Origin: Amaranthus tricolor
Taxonomy: Eukaryota; Streptophyta; Magnoliopsida; Caryophyllales; Amaranthaceae
Reading direction: 5' to 3'
Assembly (NCBI RefSeq): GCF_026212465.1
Contig: NC_080049.1
Location: 24,469,730 to 24,533,729 of the forward strand
DNA length: 64,000 bases
A model generated the notes under the pieces. The model made no database searches, was not told the origin of the DNA, and saw nothing but the letters and a program-made list of their open reading frames with translations. Below, one piece after another: positions 13,103 through 25,218 of this stretch (position 1 is its first letter; each line of letters opens with the position of its first letter). A program made the position numbers and the translations under genes.

Positions 13103-13640
13103 AGAAGACTAAGAAGCAACCTACAGTCTCTCGTTTTTCTTCTAAGACCGAGTATCAAGCAATGACTTTTACAACTTGTAAAATTAAAGCGATTATAGTC
13201 CTTGTTGCATTCCCTTGATGTGATTTGTTCTTCACCTATGAAATTATTCTATGAAAATCAATAATAATTTTTATATATTTCCATCATTATATATGTTTTT
13301 CATGAACGTAATAAGCATATAAAAGTTGATCGTCATCTTATTTGTGATGAGTTGAAGGCAAAGAATATATCTACCTCTTATGTTCCAACTGGTAATGAAT
13401 TAGCAATATTTTGACCAAAATGCTTGGTCGTTAACAATTTAGTTATTTGTGTCGCAAGTTGGATATTTATAATTTATGTTATTTTGTCGTATTTAGGATA
13501 TATGTTGTAATATCAAAGTTTTTAGGGAAATATTTTCCCATTTGTATATATATAACCCTCTTATTCATTAATATAAGAAGTGGACTTTTCTTCTTTTATC
13601 TTTCTCAAATCACCTATAATAAATTGTAATTTGGTAACAA
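13103..13640 (+). pseudogene. Copia RNase H end plus part of a 3' LTR
   Basis: Broken + strand frames read KKQPTVSRFSSKTEY (about 13111-13155; the usual Copia form is KKQ..VSRSSAEAEY), then KHIKVDRHLICDELK (about 13315-13365; usual KHIEIDCHFVRE), then STSYVPTGNELA. These are the C-terminal RNase H signatures of Copia polyproteins. Stops and frame changes are present. The downstream part (13470-13640) contains a TATATATA box and AT-rich text like an LTR promoter, but the element's limits are not defined. Confidence 0.75.
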
Positions 13641-14727
13641 ATTAAAAAAAATGTGGTGGGGCATGAAAAGCTTGAAAGCTGGAAGCATGCCCTAAATGGA
13701 ATTGAACAATGCAAGTGAAAAAGAGGAAGTAGATTCTCTGCAATTCCAATCACTTGTCTTCTTCTCCGACACTTACTTTAGTCTTTAATCTGCTTCATAT
13801 TCAATCTTTATACCCTCCTTTTCAGGCCCTTCACAACTTATTTAACTACTTATTCCATTGTTAATCAACAACCTCTTGTTTTAAGAACATCATATCATTC
13901 ATTCCCCATAAAATTTTTGTCCACTCCCATTGTTTTATTTGCTCTCGTTTATTTTTTATATTGTTTAAAAATTTAAATTAAATTTTAAGCTTTAATATTT
14001 CTAAGTATGCATTATAAAAAGTTATAAAAAATATACAATAAAAAAGTATACATTAAAACGAATCTAACTAAATCTCACATGTATATATTTTATCGTCTAT
14101 AGAGTATTTTTTTATTTATTTCTCTTTTCTTATTAACATCTTTTTCTTGTTTCGTTATTCTAAGAACTATTTTTTCTTAAATGAATATTCTAAATATTTA
14201 ACCACATATATTGTATAGTGAATTGATATTATATGTTATGATTTTATTTTTTTTCACATATTGCAGCAAAAAGATTTTATTTATAATGGGTAAAATTCAA
14301 ATTCATTGATAGTTAGATAAATGGGTGCCCACCGCTACACGGCTGGGCACTTCATAAGTTTTTCTAAAAATTTAGATTCTAATGAGATTTTTTTAAAATT
14401 TCAAATTTGATCCTATTAAATATGAATGGATTCAATTCTAATAATCCAAGTAATGTCAAGGTATTTACCTACACACTAAAATTGAAATTAATACAACTTA
14501 TCTGAATACTCGAATGTAAATCTTAACTTGTATGGCATGTTTGGCGGAGGTCGTTTTTATAACATGCTTGTTTAAATTATTTACCATATTGATTAATTAG
14601 TATTTAATTGTGGATATAGATGATGGAGTCTTAATTATTTATAAAATTAATTTCTCAAACCAATTTTGTCGCAATAATGTACATTCCTTCAAATAAAGAC
14701 TTTAGGTTCCCAGACGTAGTAATAATA
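13641..14727. other. AT-rich spacer with MITE-like debris and a small palindrome
   Basis: The piece at 13960-14120 shares wording with the Stowaway-like element at 49193 (TTAAATTAAATTTTAAGC, AAGTATACATTAAAACG), suggesting an old copy. GTGCCCA...TGGGCAC at about 14325-14350 is an imperfect palindrome. No gene was recognised. Confidence 0.4.
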
Positions 14728-14986
14728 CTCCCTCTAATTTAACACTAACGTTTTATTTACTTTATACATTTTATCCAATGCACTTATTCAATTCTTAATA
14801 TCTCTAATTGTGCATTATTAAAAATTATGAAAATTTGATATGAATAATCCTTTCATTGAGACGAATCAAACAAGATTCCACATAACTATGTTTTAACTTG
14901 TAAATTAATAATAAAATACAAATTAAGAGTAAGAGATGAATAGTGCCCAAAAAGCAAATGAGACATTAGTGCTGAATTGGAGGGAG
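14728..14986. mobile_element. Stowaway-like MITE
   Basis: The ends are CTCCCTCTAATTTA and TGAATTGGAGGGAG with TA on both sides. The interior shares CATTGAGACGAATCAAACAAG with the copies at 12202-12352 and 23390-23646. Length is 259 bp. Confidence 0.85.
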
Positions 14987-15016
14987 TACTTCATATAGCA
15001 ATTGTAAATGTTAACC

Positions 15017-15150
15017 TATCATACAATATACTAATTCGACAACCACTTTGACATGTGGCGGCTTTAAAATGAGTGTCGAAAAATCATACAATATACAAAT
15101 TCAACAACTACTTTGACATGTGGCGCCTTTAGAATGAGTGTTGAAACATT
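15017..15150. repeat. Short tandem duplication (about 72 bp, two copies)
   Basis: ATCATACAATATAC, AACTACTTTGACATGTGGCG and AATGAGTGT recur in the same order, with differences, in the two halves. The origin is unknown. It may belong to the Helitron-like unit that ends at 15713. Confidence 0.6.
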
Positions 15151-15279
15151 GCTATGATTTGCCATGTGTCACTTTAAATCAATTTTCTTAATTAATGTTA
15201 TTTCCTTATTTACTTGATTATTACTATCATTTACTCTAAAGTCTAGAGTGTAAATGTTGTTTTCTTTTATGCTTCTACT

Positions 15280-15713
15280 TCTATATTAAAGAGCTTTTAT
15301 TTCAACAAATTATTTGCTTAATTTTCATTTACTCTTGAGTTTTCGATGCTGATTTTTAACTTACATTATAATCTCAACAACATTAAAACATATATTACGT
15401 TAAAACATATAATACTTCTACCACATGTTCATTACTCATTTTCATCATTAAAACATATAATACTTCGGGTTTTCAATATAATCTCAACAACATTTAGGGT
15501 GTGATGTCTTCATATCGTTAAAAGGTTATAACTTACATTATAAATTTAATATCTATTTTGATTGAGCACATAAATTTTTTTTGTATATGATTATTACATG
15601 CCTTTTTTATCTGAATAATTAATAATTATGCTAAGAAAAATCATCAAAATAGTTAAATTACTATATATATGAAAATTTAAAAAATCGCGTGCATTGCACG
15701 GGCATTACACTAG
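15280..15713 (+). mobile_element. Non-autonomous Helitron-like element
   Basis: The 3' end has a hairpin, CGTGCATTGCACG, followed by GGCATTACACTAG and then T. That is the stem-loop plus CTAG signature of plant Helitrons, which insert at A/T. A plausible 5' end, TCTATATTAAAGAGC, lies at 15280, but the base before it is T rather than A. The 3' end is firm and the 5' end is tentative. Confidence 0.6.
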
Positions 15714-15973
15714 TATATTTATATTATTATATTATTGACAATTCACAATAAAAGCCCAAATAGAATCTTGGAATACCTGTGCATATGAAAAGATTTTAAA
15801 AATAATCATCTTTTAACATAGGAGTATTTTTTAGCATAAAATTTACACCTCTTGCTCCATGTTCATATAATGAATGCATTCATACTCCCTATATTTGAAA
15901 AAAATATTTTAAGTTTCGATATCTATAAATATATTTTATAATTTTTTAAAAATTCTAAAATGTATATAAAATA

Positions 15974-18028
15974 CGGATATTTCATGATATACCACTGAGT
16001 TTTTTCGAAATTCACCATATACCACACAAAATGTTTTAATTCACCATATACCATTGAGTTTTCGTCCGTTAGCACAGAATACCATTAATGGCAACTGCCG
16101 TTAGTGTGCCGTTTGTGGTAAATTATTAATTCACCATATACCATTAATTTTATTTTTTTTGCGTCAAATACCATTTTTTGCGTCAAATCTGACGATAGCT
16201 GAAAACCTAGTTGCTGAATTTTTGGAACACGAGTCTGTGATGGGGTTGAACTAGGGATGGTCATGGGGCGGGTCTGGCCAGACCCGGACCCGGACCCTTT
16301 TATTTTTTTTGGATCCAGACCCGGATCCGGACCCTAAGGGTCCAAAATTTTCAGATCCAGACCCGGACCCTACGGATCTGACAGGGTCTAGGGTCCTTAA
16401 TGTGTCCTTAATGGGTCTTATACAAAGCCTCTTTGATTTGTCAAAACTGAACCTTTTTCGAGTCTTTTTATATTTTTGTAAGCAACTTATTATCGTATTA
16501 CAAACACTTGTCACAGAAAGTTATCAATCGATACACCAATTTAACAATTCATTTCAATGCCCAGAAACAAATCCATAATTAGTATCACACTCCGTAAACT
16601 TCCAAAACCATTAGAATTAAACAATAAACATCATAATTGAAACTTTAACTCAATGCGCAATCAAATTATTTCAGTACCTAAAAACAAACCAAAATTAGAA
16701 TATCGCCGCCTCCATAATTTCCAAAACCATTAGAATTAAACAATAAAGACTGTAATTAAACTTTAATCTCGACGAGCAATCAAAGTATTATACATATACA
16801 ACAAATGTGCAAATATCATCAAAAATTTTAACAAAAATAAAAAAAAATAATAATAAAATTTAAAAGTTTAGGGTCCGGGTCCAGGTCTGGGTCTTCACCT
16901 TAAGACCCGGACCCGGACCCGTCAAATTTTTTTTGGATCCAGACCCGGACCCGGATCCGATGGGTCTAAAAAATTAAGACCCAGACCCTTAAAAAAGGGG
17001 CGGATCCGGGGCGGGTCCAACAGGGTCCTGGACCCATGACCATCCCTAGGTTGAACGTGATCCATTTTGGTTGATTTCTTTGTTGTTTTCCTTTCTTCTA
17101 CTATCTTTTTGATAAGGCTTTTAGTATAATAGGGCATCTCTGTAGGATAAATGAGTGCTTTACGAGCAATTGACTTGAATAAGCTTTGATCTTGGTTTAT
17201 ATCTTGATAAAACATGACATCTGCTGCCTATTTTTACAGAGGAGCACATGTTCCGTAATCCTTAATGTGCCCATGGTTGCAGCGTTTGTCAATATGCTTC
17301 ATCTTAAATTCTTAATCAAGATAACTTAATCAATAATCAGATTGTAATCTTTAAAGCTGCTTGTCACGGCTCTTTTAAGTTTGCGGCTAAAGAGGCATGC
17401 TGCATGTTCTCTGATGACTTGTGGGCTGAACTAGTTTTTCAAATTTGGTGAGGGATAGGCATGATCTGTAGACGAACTCATCCATGGTTGCACACCTTGA
17501 AACTTGCGTTTCATATGCTGGGCATAAAGACTAAATTTTTCTAATCATCTTTATTGCTTGTAAAGTACCAACTTATCTGGGGTTTCCCTGCTTGAAGTGA
17601 TGTCTTCTTTTTAATTTGCTTGTAAACGTAGCCTATTTTAGCCACGCGATGTCACAAACATGTATACTTGCGTGTGCCTTGATGAGTTATGATGAGTTAG
17701 AAACATTCATATAGTAGCTTCGGATATTTGCCTTTTTCTATAGCATAGCTATTGTTACCAATGCAATTTTAGTGTGCCGTTTCTTGATACATACGGATAT
17801 CAGCTGTCGTAAGATTTGACGCAAAAAATGGTATTTGACGCAAAAAGAATAAAATTAATGGTATATGGTGAATTAATAATTTACCACAAACGGCACACTA
17901 ACGATAATTGCCATTAATGGTATTCTGTGCTAACGGACAAAAACTCAAAAATATATAGTGAATTAAAACATTTTGTGTGGTATATGGTGAATTTCGAAGA
18001 AACTCAGTGGTATATCATGAAATATCCG
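15974..18028. mobile_element. MULE with long terminal inverted repeats, interrupted by a hAT
   Basis: About 230 bp at the left (CGGATATTTCATGATATACC...) are repeated inverted at the right (...TATATCATGAAATATCCG). Perfect 9-bp duplications TATAAAATA flank the unit (15965-15973 and 18029-18037), diagnostic of Mutator-like elements. Without the nested hAT at 16252-17048 it is 1258 bp. Its interior (about 17049-17800) is less AT-rich than its surroundings and encodes no recognisable transposase. It could be a captured host sequence (Pack-MULE), though no gene was identified. Confidence 0.88.
16252..17048. mobile_element. hAT MITE with GACCCG arrays
   Basis: The ends TAGGGATGGTCATGGGG and CCCATGACCATCCCTA are inverted repeats, and the 8-bp duplications GGTTGAAC (16244-16251 and 17049-17056) are perfect. 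Subterminal GACCCG/GGATCC words are arranged inversely at the two ends. Length is 797 bp, nested in the MULE at 15974-18028. A shorter relative is at 23792-24146. Apparent Asp-Pro repeat frames are artefacts. Confidence 0.93.
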
Positions 18029-18249
18029 TATAAAATATTATATATATTGAAATAAATCTAATAATATTCCTCGTGAATTTATTTCAACTTATGTATATGC
18101 GTGAAATCATTTTTATATCATGGCTAATTATCTTCTTTTGCCACAAGCATAAGTCGTGGCTAATTTTATTCTTCTGCTACATGTACTTACTCGTGGCTAA
18201 TTATTTTATTCTGCCACATGCATTTATCCGTGGCTAATCATATTATTAC

Positions 18250-19625
18250 ACTCATAAACAGGGAAATTCAACTAGTAGTATGGATTTAATGTTAACGATC
18301 AGTAACATTCCTTCCATACAAATGCCTTGGGTAGGATTTGAACCCAAGACCTCTAGGTTGGTATACCAACACCAGCTGGTCTTGGCCGAGACTGTCTCAA
18401 ATTGAGACCAAGAAGGGGCTGGCCCAATTCGCGCATGTATCAACCTCAGATGCTTTCTCTCGTTTTTTCCATTTTCTGGGCATTTTTCAATTTTAATCTT
18501 AAATGTATCAATTTTGACCTTAAAGGGTATCAATTTCAACTTAAAGTAAACTTTAAATAGATCAATTAACATAAAAAATTTCAATTTTGACCTATTTGTG
18601 ATCAATTTTGACGTTAAACTGATCAAGTTCTACCCAAATATGGTTCTGTTTCACAATTTGAGAATGAAGTTAATAAAATGGTATTATTTATCATTCTATG
18701 GATGAATTTTAAACAACAAATGATGATCAATAACACTATCTATAATAGTGTTAAAACATTGTACAATACAAATACTTTTATTCAATGCAACATGATGGTT
18801 CTAACTTCTAATGGAACATAAGAGTATTTGTACTCTTTAGTCATCGATCAATAATAGTGATATTACTCTTTCCTCAACTAGTTTATATATATATTTGTAA
18901 ATAGTTCAAATTGAACATGTTAATAGATAAATTATGACACATAAATTGACAATTGATGTTTTCTAACTCAATTTTGAACGTATAAGCTTCAATTATCGTT
19001 TTCAAAATAACTATTTCAAAGTCTATAAGATATTGCATAGGTTTTAGTTCAAATTGAATATGTTAATAGTTAAATTATGACATATAATTTGACAATGATA
19101 TTTTACAATCTAACTCAATTTTGAACTTCTAATCTTCAATTATCGTTTTAAAAATAAGTATTCAAATTGTATAGATATATTGTATAGCATTTAATTCAAA
19201 TTTAATATGTTAATAGTTTGAACACTATTATTGATAGTTTTATTGACCATTCATTTGTTGTTTGAAATTCATCCATGGAATGATAGAATAATACCATTTT
19301 ATATAATTTCGTTCTAAAATTGTAAAACAGAACCATGTTTAGGTAGAAATTGATCAGTTTAACGTCAAAATTGATCACTTATTGGTTCAAATTGAAATTT
19401 TTTACTTTAATTGATATGTTTAAGTATTACTTTACACTGAAATTGATAACTTTAAGGTCGAAATTGATAAATGCTCAGAAAATGGAAAAAACAAGGAAAA
19501 ACGTGTGATGTTGTTACACACGCGAATTGGGCTGACCCAATATTTGTCTCAATTTGAGATGGTCTCGGCCAAGTTTTGGTGTACTTACACTCCAACCACT
19601 AGGCCATGAGTTACTTAGTGATATT
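18250..19625 (-). mobile_element. tRNA-derived SINE-like sequence, split by a foldback element
   Basis: On the - strand, TGGCCTAGTGGTTGG (about 19590-19605, A-box-like) is followed by GAGTGTAAGTACACCA and then, after the insert, by CCAACCTAGAGGTC and GGTTCAAATCC (18334-18344, a perfect B box). The two halves join to a tRNA-like order with normal A-to-B spacing once 18367-19575 is removed. A partial second copy of the A-box side lies at about 19718-19815. Confidence 0.6.
18367..19575. mobile_element. Foldback/MULE-like element with very long inverted arms
   Basis: The left arm begins near CTTGGCCGAGAC and the right arm ends near GTCTCGGCCAAG. Shared words on inverted arms include TCTCAAATTGAGAC, GCCCAATTCGCG, and further in ATGAATTTTAAACAACAAATGA against its inverse near 19250. 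The arms therefore reach nearly to the centre. The flanks are TTGGTATAC (18358-18366) and TTGGTGTAC (19576-19584), a 9-bp duplication with one difference. The outermost bases of the two arms do not align exactly. Confidence 0.6.
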
Positions 19626-19672
19626 AGTAATGTAAGTATACTTATAACATAACACTCCTACCACTTAGTGTT

Positions 19673-19674
<2 letters not shown>

Positions 19675-19715
<41 letters not shown>

Positions 19716-20241
19716 GTACTCCAACCACTAGGCCATCAGTTATTTAATGATAATATAAGTAATGTTAGAATACTTATAACATAACACTCCTACCACTTAG
19801 TGTTGTATTATTATTATTATTATTTATTAAATGTAGTACGTCGTAATTAGTTGTCTTAGTGTAGTATTAGTATGTTAGAAGTGGTAGTGTATCATTAGTA
19901 TGATATTAGTTGTATTAGTATATACTTAGTCGAACTAATGTAGAATTAATATATCATTACTCGTATTATTGTATTATTATTTGCATTAGTATATTATTAC
20001 TCGTATTAGTGTATTATTAGCATATTATTAGTTGTATTAGTGTATTATAAGTTGTATTATTTTAATATTAGTATGTAATTAGTCGTATTACTATATTATT
20101 AGTATATTATTATTCGTATCGTATTGGTGCATTATTAGTATTTATTAGTCGTATAAGTGTAGTATTAGTCGTATTAGTGTACTATTAGTAGTATTAGTAT
20201 ATAATTAGTTGTATTAGTATAGTAACACTTCAAGAAGATTA

Positions 20242-20336
<95 letters not shown>

Positions 20337-20700
20337 AGTTGAAAAAATTATGAAAAGTAAGTTAAACAAAATTATTAATTATTTGAACAAAATTAGTTGC
20401 AAAATTACTAAAAATAAATTTGATCAACTAATATTCCTAAATGCAACAAAATTAGTCGTATATTAGAATAACATTACTCGTATTAATATATATTACTTAG
20501 CTAACACTTATTAGTTTTTAGTATATTACTATATTATTAGTTGTATATTACTATATTATTAGTCGTATATTACTATATTATTAGTCGTATTAGTATATTA
20601 TTAGTTGCATTTGTATATTATTACTCGTATTAGTGTATTATTAGTTGTATTAGTGTATTGTTAGTATACTATTAGTTGTATTAGTGCATTGTTAGTCGGG
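19675..20700. repeat. Degenerate TATTAGTNGTATTAG-type satellite with (TTA)n runs
   Basis: About 1 kb is built from variants of TATTAGTCGTATTAGTG and TATTATTAG. Two pure (TTA)n runs occur at 19675-19711 and 20244-20332. It appears to have grown out of a TTA microsatellite. Confidence 0.8.
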
Positions 20701-20917
20701 TTAATTTTTCGTAGAAGTTTTTGTTTGCCACAAAAAAATTTTCCGTGGCATGATTTGTGGCTCAAGTGCTTGTTTGCCACGATATTAATTTACTCATAGC
20801 ACAAGTGTTTATTTGCCACGATATATATTTACCGGTGGCATAATTTGTGGCACAAGTGCATCTTTGCCACGATATATATTTACCCCTGGCAAAAATTATA
20901 GGTATGATTGTGATATT

Positions 20918-20962
20918 GTTGTAACACTCGAATTTCCTCACGGGAGGAAATTCGGGTGTTAC
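20918..20962. repeat. 45-bp near-perfect palindrome
   Basis: TTGTAACACTCGAATTTCCT and its inverse GGAAATTCGGGTGTTACAA flank a short loop. The arm resembles TGTAACACCCGAATTTC, a common start of plant LTRs. It lies among the CACTA-type subterminal words. Confidence 0.65.
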
Positions 20963-21292
20963 AATTGTCTTGAAACCTATTTTTCCCGTGGCAAGATCAA
21001 AACTTGCCACAAATTTTAGATTCCCATGGCATAATTAGTGGCACAAGCGACGATTTGTAGTAGTGATTATATTCAATTGAATTCTTAAATCTCACATAAA
21101 AATGGAAAAAAAAAGCATATTTTTGTTCTACTTATTGTTGATGTAGTTTGTTTAGAATCAAGTCATCAACAAACCCCTAGTTCAAGTTATATCAATCAAT
21201 TTTAATTTACTTCTAAATATAATTAAGTGATATTTTATATAATCTGTCTCAATAAATATTTTTCTAATCTTTTTTAGTTATGTGCAATAGAA

Positions 21293-21690
21293 AGTATTAT
21301 AGTAGAAGGTAAGAGGAGTCGAGGAAGACCCAGGAGAACTTGGGACGAACAGATAAAAATCGACTTGCGGGAGCTAAACCTCTCCAAGGGCCTGACTAAG
21401 GATAGGGGTAGTTGGAGGCGCCATATCCTGCCATCCCGCCCCTCCCATTCCTTTATTAGTCTTCTTGTCCCCTTTTATTCTGTAGGTGGGTCTACTTATA
21501 TTCTTTTATAGGTTTTTTCTCCCGTGTAGCTACGTCTTCGTATCTTTCTCGAGCCGGGGGACTCCTTTGGCCGCGCTCTCTTCCATGGGTATGAGTTGCC
21601 GCCGTCCTTCCCTCACCAGACCCTGTCTATAGTTTTTCTGTGAGCGGGATATACTGAGTTGGATGATAATGATGCAATAAAAACATTGGT
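21293..21690 (+). pseudogene. 3' end of an RTE-type LINE
   Basis: The + strand encodes RGRPRRTWDEQIKIDLRE and then LSKGLTKDRGSWRRHI, the conserved C-terminus of plant RTE-type LINE proteins. A 3' UTR follows with CTTCCATGGGTATGAGTTGC and GGGATATACTGAGTTGGATGATAATGATG, matching in part the 3' end of the longer copy at 25620-28800. It is 5'-truncated. Confidence 0.8.
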
Positions 21691-22661
21691 AAAAGAAATA
21701 TATTGAATAACATAAAAATAAAATATGTGTCAACCAATTTGAATCAAAGAAATACAACTTAAATACTTAAAGGTTTAAATTATTGAATTTCCCAGCTCCG
21801 TCCCACGGTTTTGATATCATTTTGATCTGTCATATGAAATTTACTGTATTTTTATTTTTGGTTATGACTTATAATTTTATTTTAATTTATCATTTACAGA
21901 TTAATTTATCTTCGTTTCATCTATATATTTCTTTTCAAAATCACACATTTTTAAAAAAATTAAGTTTTTTTTTACGTTGTTTAAATTTTATCTTTATAGC
22001 AAATTACATCTGAGAAACCGGAAAAGTTCACCTGCCGCCACTAATTAAGTTAATTAGAGTATAATTGCACATTATAGAAGTATATATAAAAGAAGTAGAA
22101 TAACAGTAAAAGTGGCTTGACCAATAATATAGTCCATGTCCTTGGCCTATAAATCTTTATAGATAATAGCAGGGATTTGTGTCCTAATCATCAAAGTTAT
22201 AAAAGATAGAATTAAAGCACAAAAGTAAAAGAAAAGTTTGATTTGACTTCATTTTATTAGCTTCATAATAATACTCGTGGATGGTGATTGTAACATACTC
22301 TAATTTTAATTTAATTACTTATGCTATTCTATTTCTTTCATTAATTGAGTTTATTTGCATAAAAATTCACCCTTTTTTTTTCCTATTTTAAAATTCTCTA
22401 ATTTACTTTCAAATTACAAATAATTATAAATAAATAGTAAAAGTATTACTTTTTCGTTATTTGTCACTCAGATTTATTTATTTAATTTAATAGAATGTAG
22501 TTGTTTTTATATAACCATCACCCCTCCAATACATTTAATCACACCAATGACTGAAATATCATATTAGAAATTTAGATATATTTATTAGTAATAATCATGT
22601 TAATTATGATTCACATTCACTTATAATAAAAGTGTAATTGTTGACCCGAAATTCTATTATG

Positions 22662-22895
22662 TAATGTTTGGGAACAACTATTTCATTCGAATTATGGATT
22701 TCAATTATGAAATCATAAATGGAGAATTTGAGAATGACAAGATTTGGATTGTCATTTTCAAATTCTCAACTTTAACTACTTAAAAATAATGGTGGAATTT
22801 GATCCAAATCCAAATTTGAAAATTTTTAATTTGCCAAACAATAAATTTTAATCAATTTTAAATTTCTAAATAAAATCATCGTTTCCAAACATAGC
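22662..22895. mobile_element. MITE with ATGTTTGGGAAC ends
   Basis: The left end is TAATGTTTGGGAACAAC and the right end is CGTTTCCAAACATAGC. The interior has an AATTCTCAACTTTAACTACTT segment also seen, inverted, in the copy at 48083-48318. The superfamily was not determined. Confidence 0.7.
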
Positions 22896-23389
22896 ATTAA
22901 TTAATTTATTAATTAGGATCAATCTCCAATGATAATTAATATCTCTATAAGATTAATAGAGCACCTCATTTAAGAACCATTGGTACTATATCTCTAATTA
23001 CAATATGAGTCAGTTGTTTATAATTAATAAAACATATGAAGAAAAGTCAAGTAATATTAAAATATTTCAAAATTATTCGATCTACTTTAAAAAAGAAAGT
23101 TTAATAATATTTAGTCTAGTTCTTTTTTACTTAATAATTAAATATTAAAAGTTGTTTTCAAGTTCAACCCATAACTCCATATACTTTTTGCTGATTATTA
23201 GCGCACTTAATTGCGAAACATAAGAAAACAAAATTAGTAAAAGGTAATAAAATATATGGAAATGCTGGGTTGAAAATGGATCAGCTGTTAGGTAGATGGA
23301 ATGGCCAAAACATTTATTAAAAAAAGTTTAAAGGAAGAAAGATAATTAAGATAATGCAAGAGTTGGGGAAGATAGAGACATAATAAATA

Positions 23390-23646
23390 CTCCCTCCTAT
23401 TCAGCTGAACTGTCCCATTTGACTTTTCACACTTGCCGAGGCAACATTTTAACTCTTAATATCTCAAATTATGCTTAATTAAAAATTATAAAAAGTTGAT
23501 ATTAATAATCCTTGTATTGAGACAAATCAAACAAGATCCTATATGACTATGTTTTAACTTATAGATTAAGAGTAAAATACAAATTATGAGTGATAAGTGA
23601 ATAGTGCCAAAAAAAAAATGGGACAATTCAGCTGAATAGGAGGTAG
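23390..23646. mobile_element. Stowaway-like MITE
   Basis: The ends CTCCTATTCAGCTGAA and TTCAGCTGAATAGGAG are inverted repeats next to TA on both sides. The interior is shared with 14728-14986 and the right end with positions 1-24. Confidence 0.88.
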
Positions 23647-23791
23647 TATAAGGTAGCCTGAAAAATAAAATATTTCATTTTTAATTCAGTATATATACTA
23701 CTTGATGATTAGCCTTTACATTCAGCACAGAATGATTACAATAATAATTACTATGCTTTGTTACATTATATACTCTATTATATATTCTGTG

Positions 23792-24146
23792 TAGGGATGG
23801 TCATGGGGCGGGTCTGGCCAGATCCGGATCCGGACCCTATATTTTTTGGATCCAGACCCGGATCCGGACCTAAGGGTCCAAAATTTTCAGACCCGGACCC
23901 GGACCCTACGGGTCTGACAGGGTCTAGGGTCCTTAATGGGTCTTATACAAAGCCTCTTTGATTTGTCAAAATTGAACCTTTTTCGAGTTTTTTTGTATTT
24001 TTGTAAGCAACTTATTATCTTATTAGTAATACTTGTTCGAATCCATGAAATTCAAATACAAAATAATTACTAAAATTAGGGTTTTCGAGGCAGACCCTTA
24101 TAAAAGGGGCAGGTCCTACAGGGTCCTGGACCCATGACCATCCCTA
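23792..24146. mobile_element. Short hAT MITE, same family as 16252-17048
   Basis: The ends are TAGGGATGGTCATGGGG and CCCATGACCATCCCTA, with perfect 8-bp duplications ATTCTGTG (23784-23791 and 24147-24154). Length is 355 bp, an internally deleted relative of the 797-bp copy. Confidence 0.93.
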
Positions 24147-24191
24147 ATTCTGTGTCTCTTTGAGTTTAAAACTAAATCAGAGTGATAGAGA

Positions 24192-24313
<122 letters not shown>

Positions 24314-24657
24314 GCGAATTCAGAAAAAAAAAATTCACTTGGGCTTATGTAATAGTTTTTTTTTTTCTTTTGGTGACTACACTTTAAAAAACTCTTACCT
24401 AAATTAAGATGTTACCAATCACATTCCATCACCACTCACTCACTCACTCAGGTTTTGTTATCATATCATTCAAGAAATTCTCATAAGTATAAATAAAAAA
24501 TGTAGACATATATTCCCAAAATGATATCTAACAAAACAAAAAAATACATTAAAAATTTATGTCACTCAAAGTGATTTTTCTTAAGTTTAAATAGCTAAAA
24601 GTTTGAGCACTTAATTATTACTCTCTTCGTCATAAATTAAGTGCAAAATTATAAAAT

Positions 24658-25218
24658 ACCAACGGCCCGTTTGGTTGATGGTAATAAAGTAATGGGAATG
24701 AAATGTTGTAATAGCAATAGTAATGAAGGAATGGATATGAGAATTGGTAATAAAGTTTCTTTTGTTTGGTGTGCATGACTAAAGAATGGTAATGAAAGAT
24801 AATATTCCATTAATTGCATTTGGTTCTTAGTAATAAAAAATGGTAATGACTCTTAGTTTCATTATTGTATATTTGTATCTAAAAGCATTATTGTATCTAA
24901 ATTATTCTATCTAATGATTCTTTTTTAATAATATTATTTTTTTAGATAATTATATACATTACCTTTTTTTTCTTCATTATTTTTTTCTTCAGCTCGAAAC
25001 AACATTACCTTATTTTATTACCACAGTAATACTTCATTACCATTACAGCCTAATACCAGGTTGTTTGATAGTAATAAAAATGACACTTTTTGGTAATTTC
25101 ATTACCTTATTTTATTACCATCCATTACCATTGAAGGCATCCAAACAACCAAACTTTTTATTACTTAATTTTATTACCATTACCGCCCTCTAATACCATG
25201 TACCAAACAGACCGTTGG
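24658..25218. mobile_element. MITE with GGCCCGTTTGGT ends
   Basis: The left end is CAACGGCCCGTTTGGTTG and the right end is CCAAACAGACCGTTGG, inverted repeats. The interior is rich in GGTAATAAAG and TTACCATT words. Related shorter copies are at 47502-47806 and 53156-53455. The target duplication is not clear, so the superfamily is left open. Confidence 0.7.

Larger units (their letters stand above)
18118..21064. mobile_element. CACTA-type remnant with GTGGC subterminal words
   Basis: The right end reads, on the - strand, CACTACTACAAATCGTCGC (ending about 21064), a typical CACTA terminus. TGCCACGA/GTGGCA words repeat at 20727-21050 and, more weakly, at 18121-18235 (TCGTGGCTAATT, TTGCCACAAG), as expected for subterminal transposase sites. 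No left CACTA end was found, so the left limit is approximate and the parts may not form a single element. SINE, foldback and microsatellite sequence lie between. Confidence 0.5.

Noticed and set aside
16251..16578. Asp-Pro or Gly-Ser repeat proteins
   Set aside because: They arise from GACCCG arrays at the ends of hAT elements (also at 23758-23961) and are not genes.
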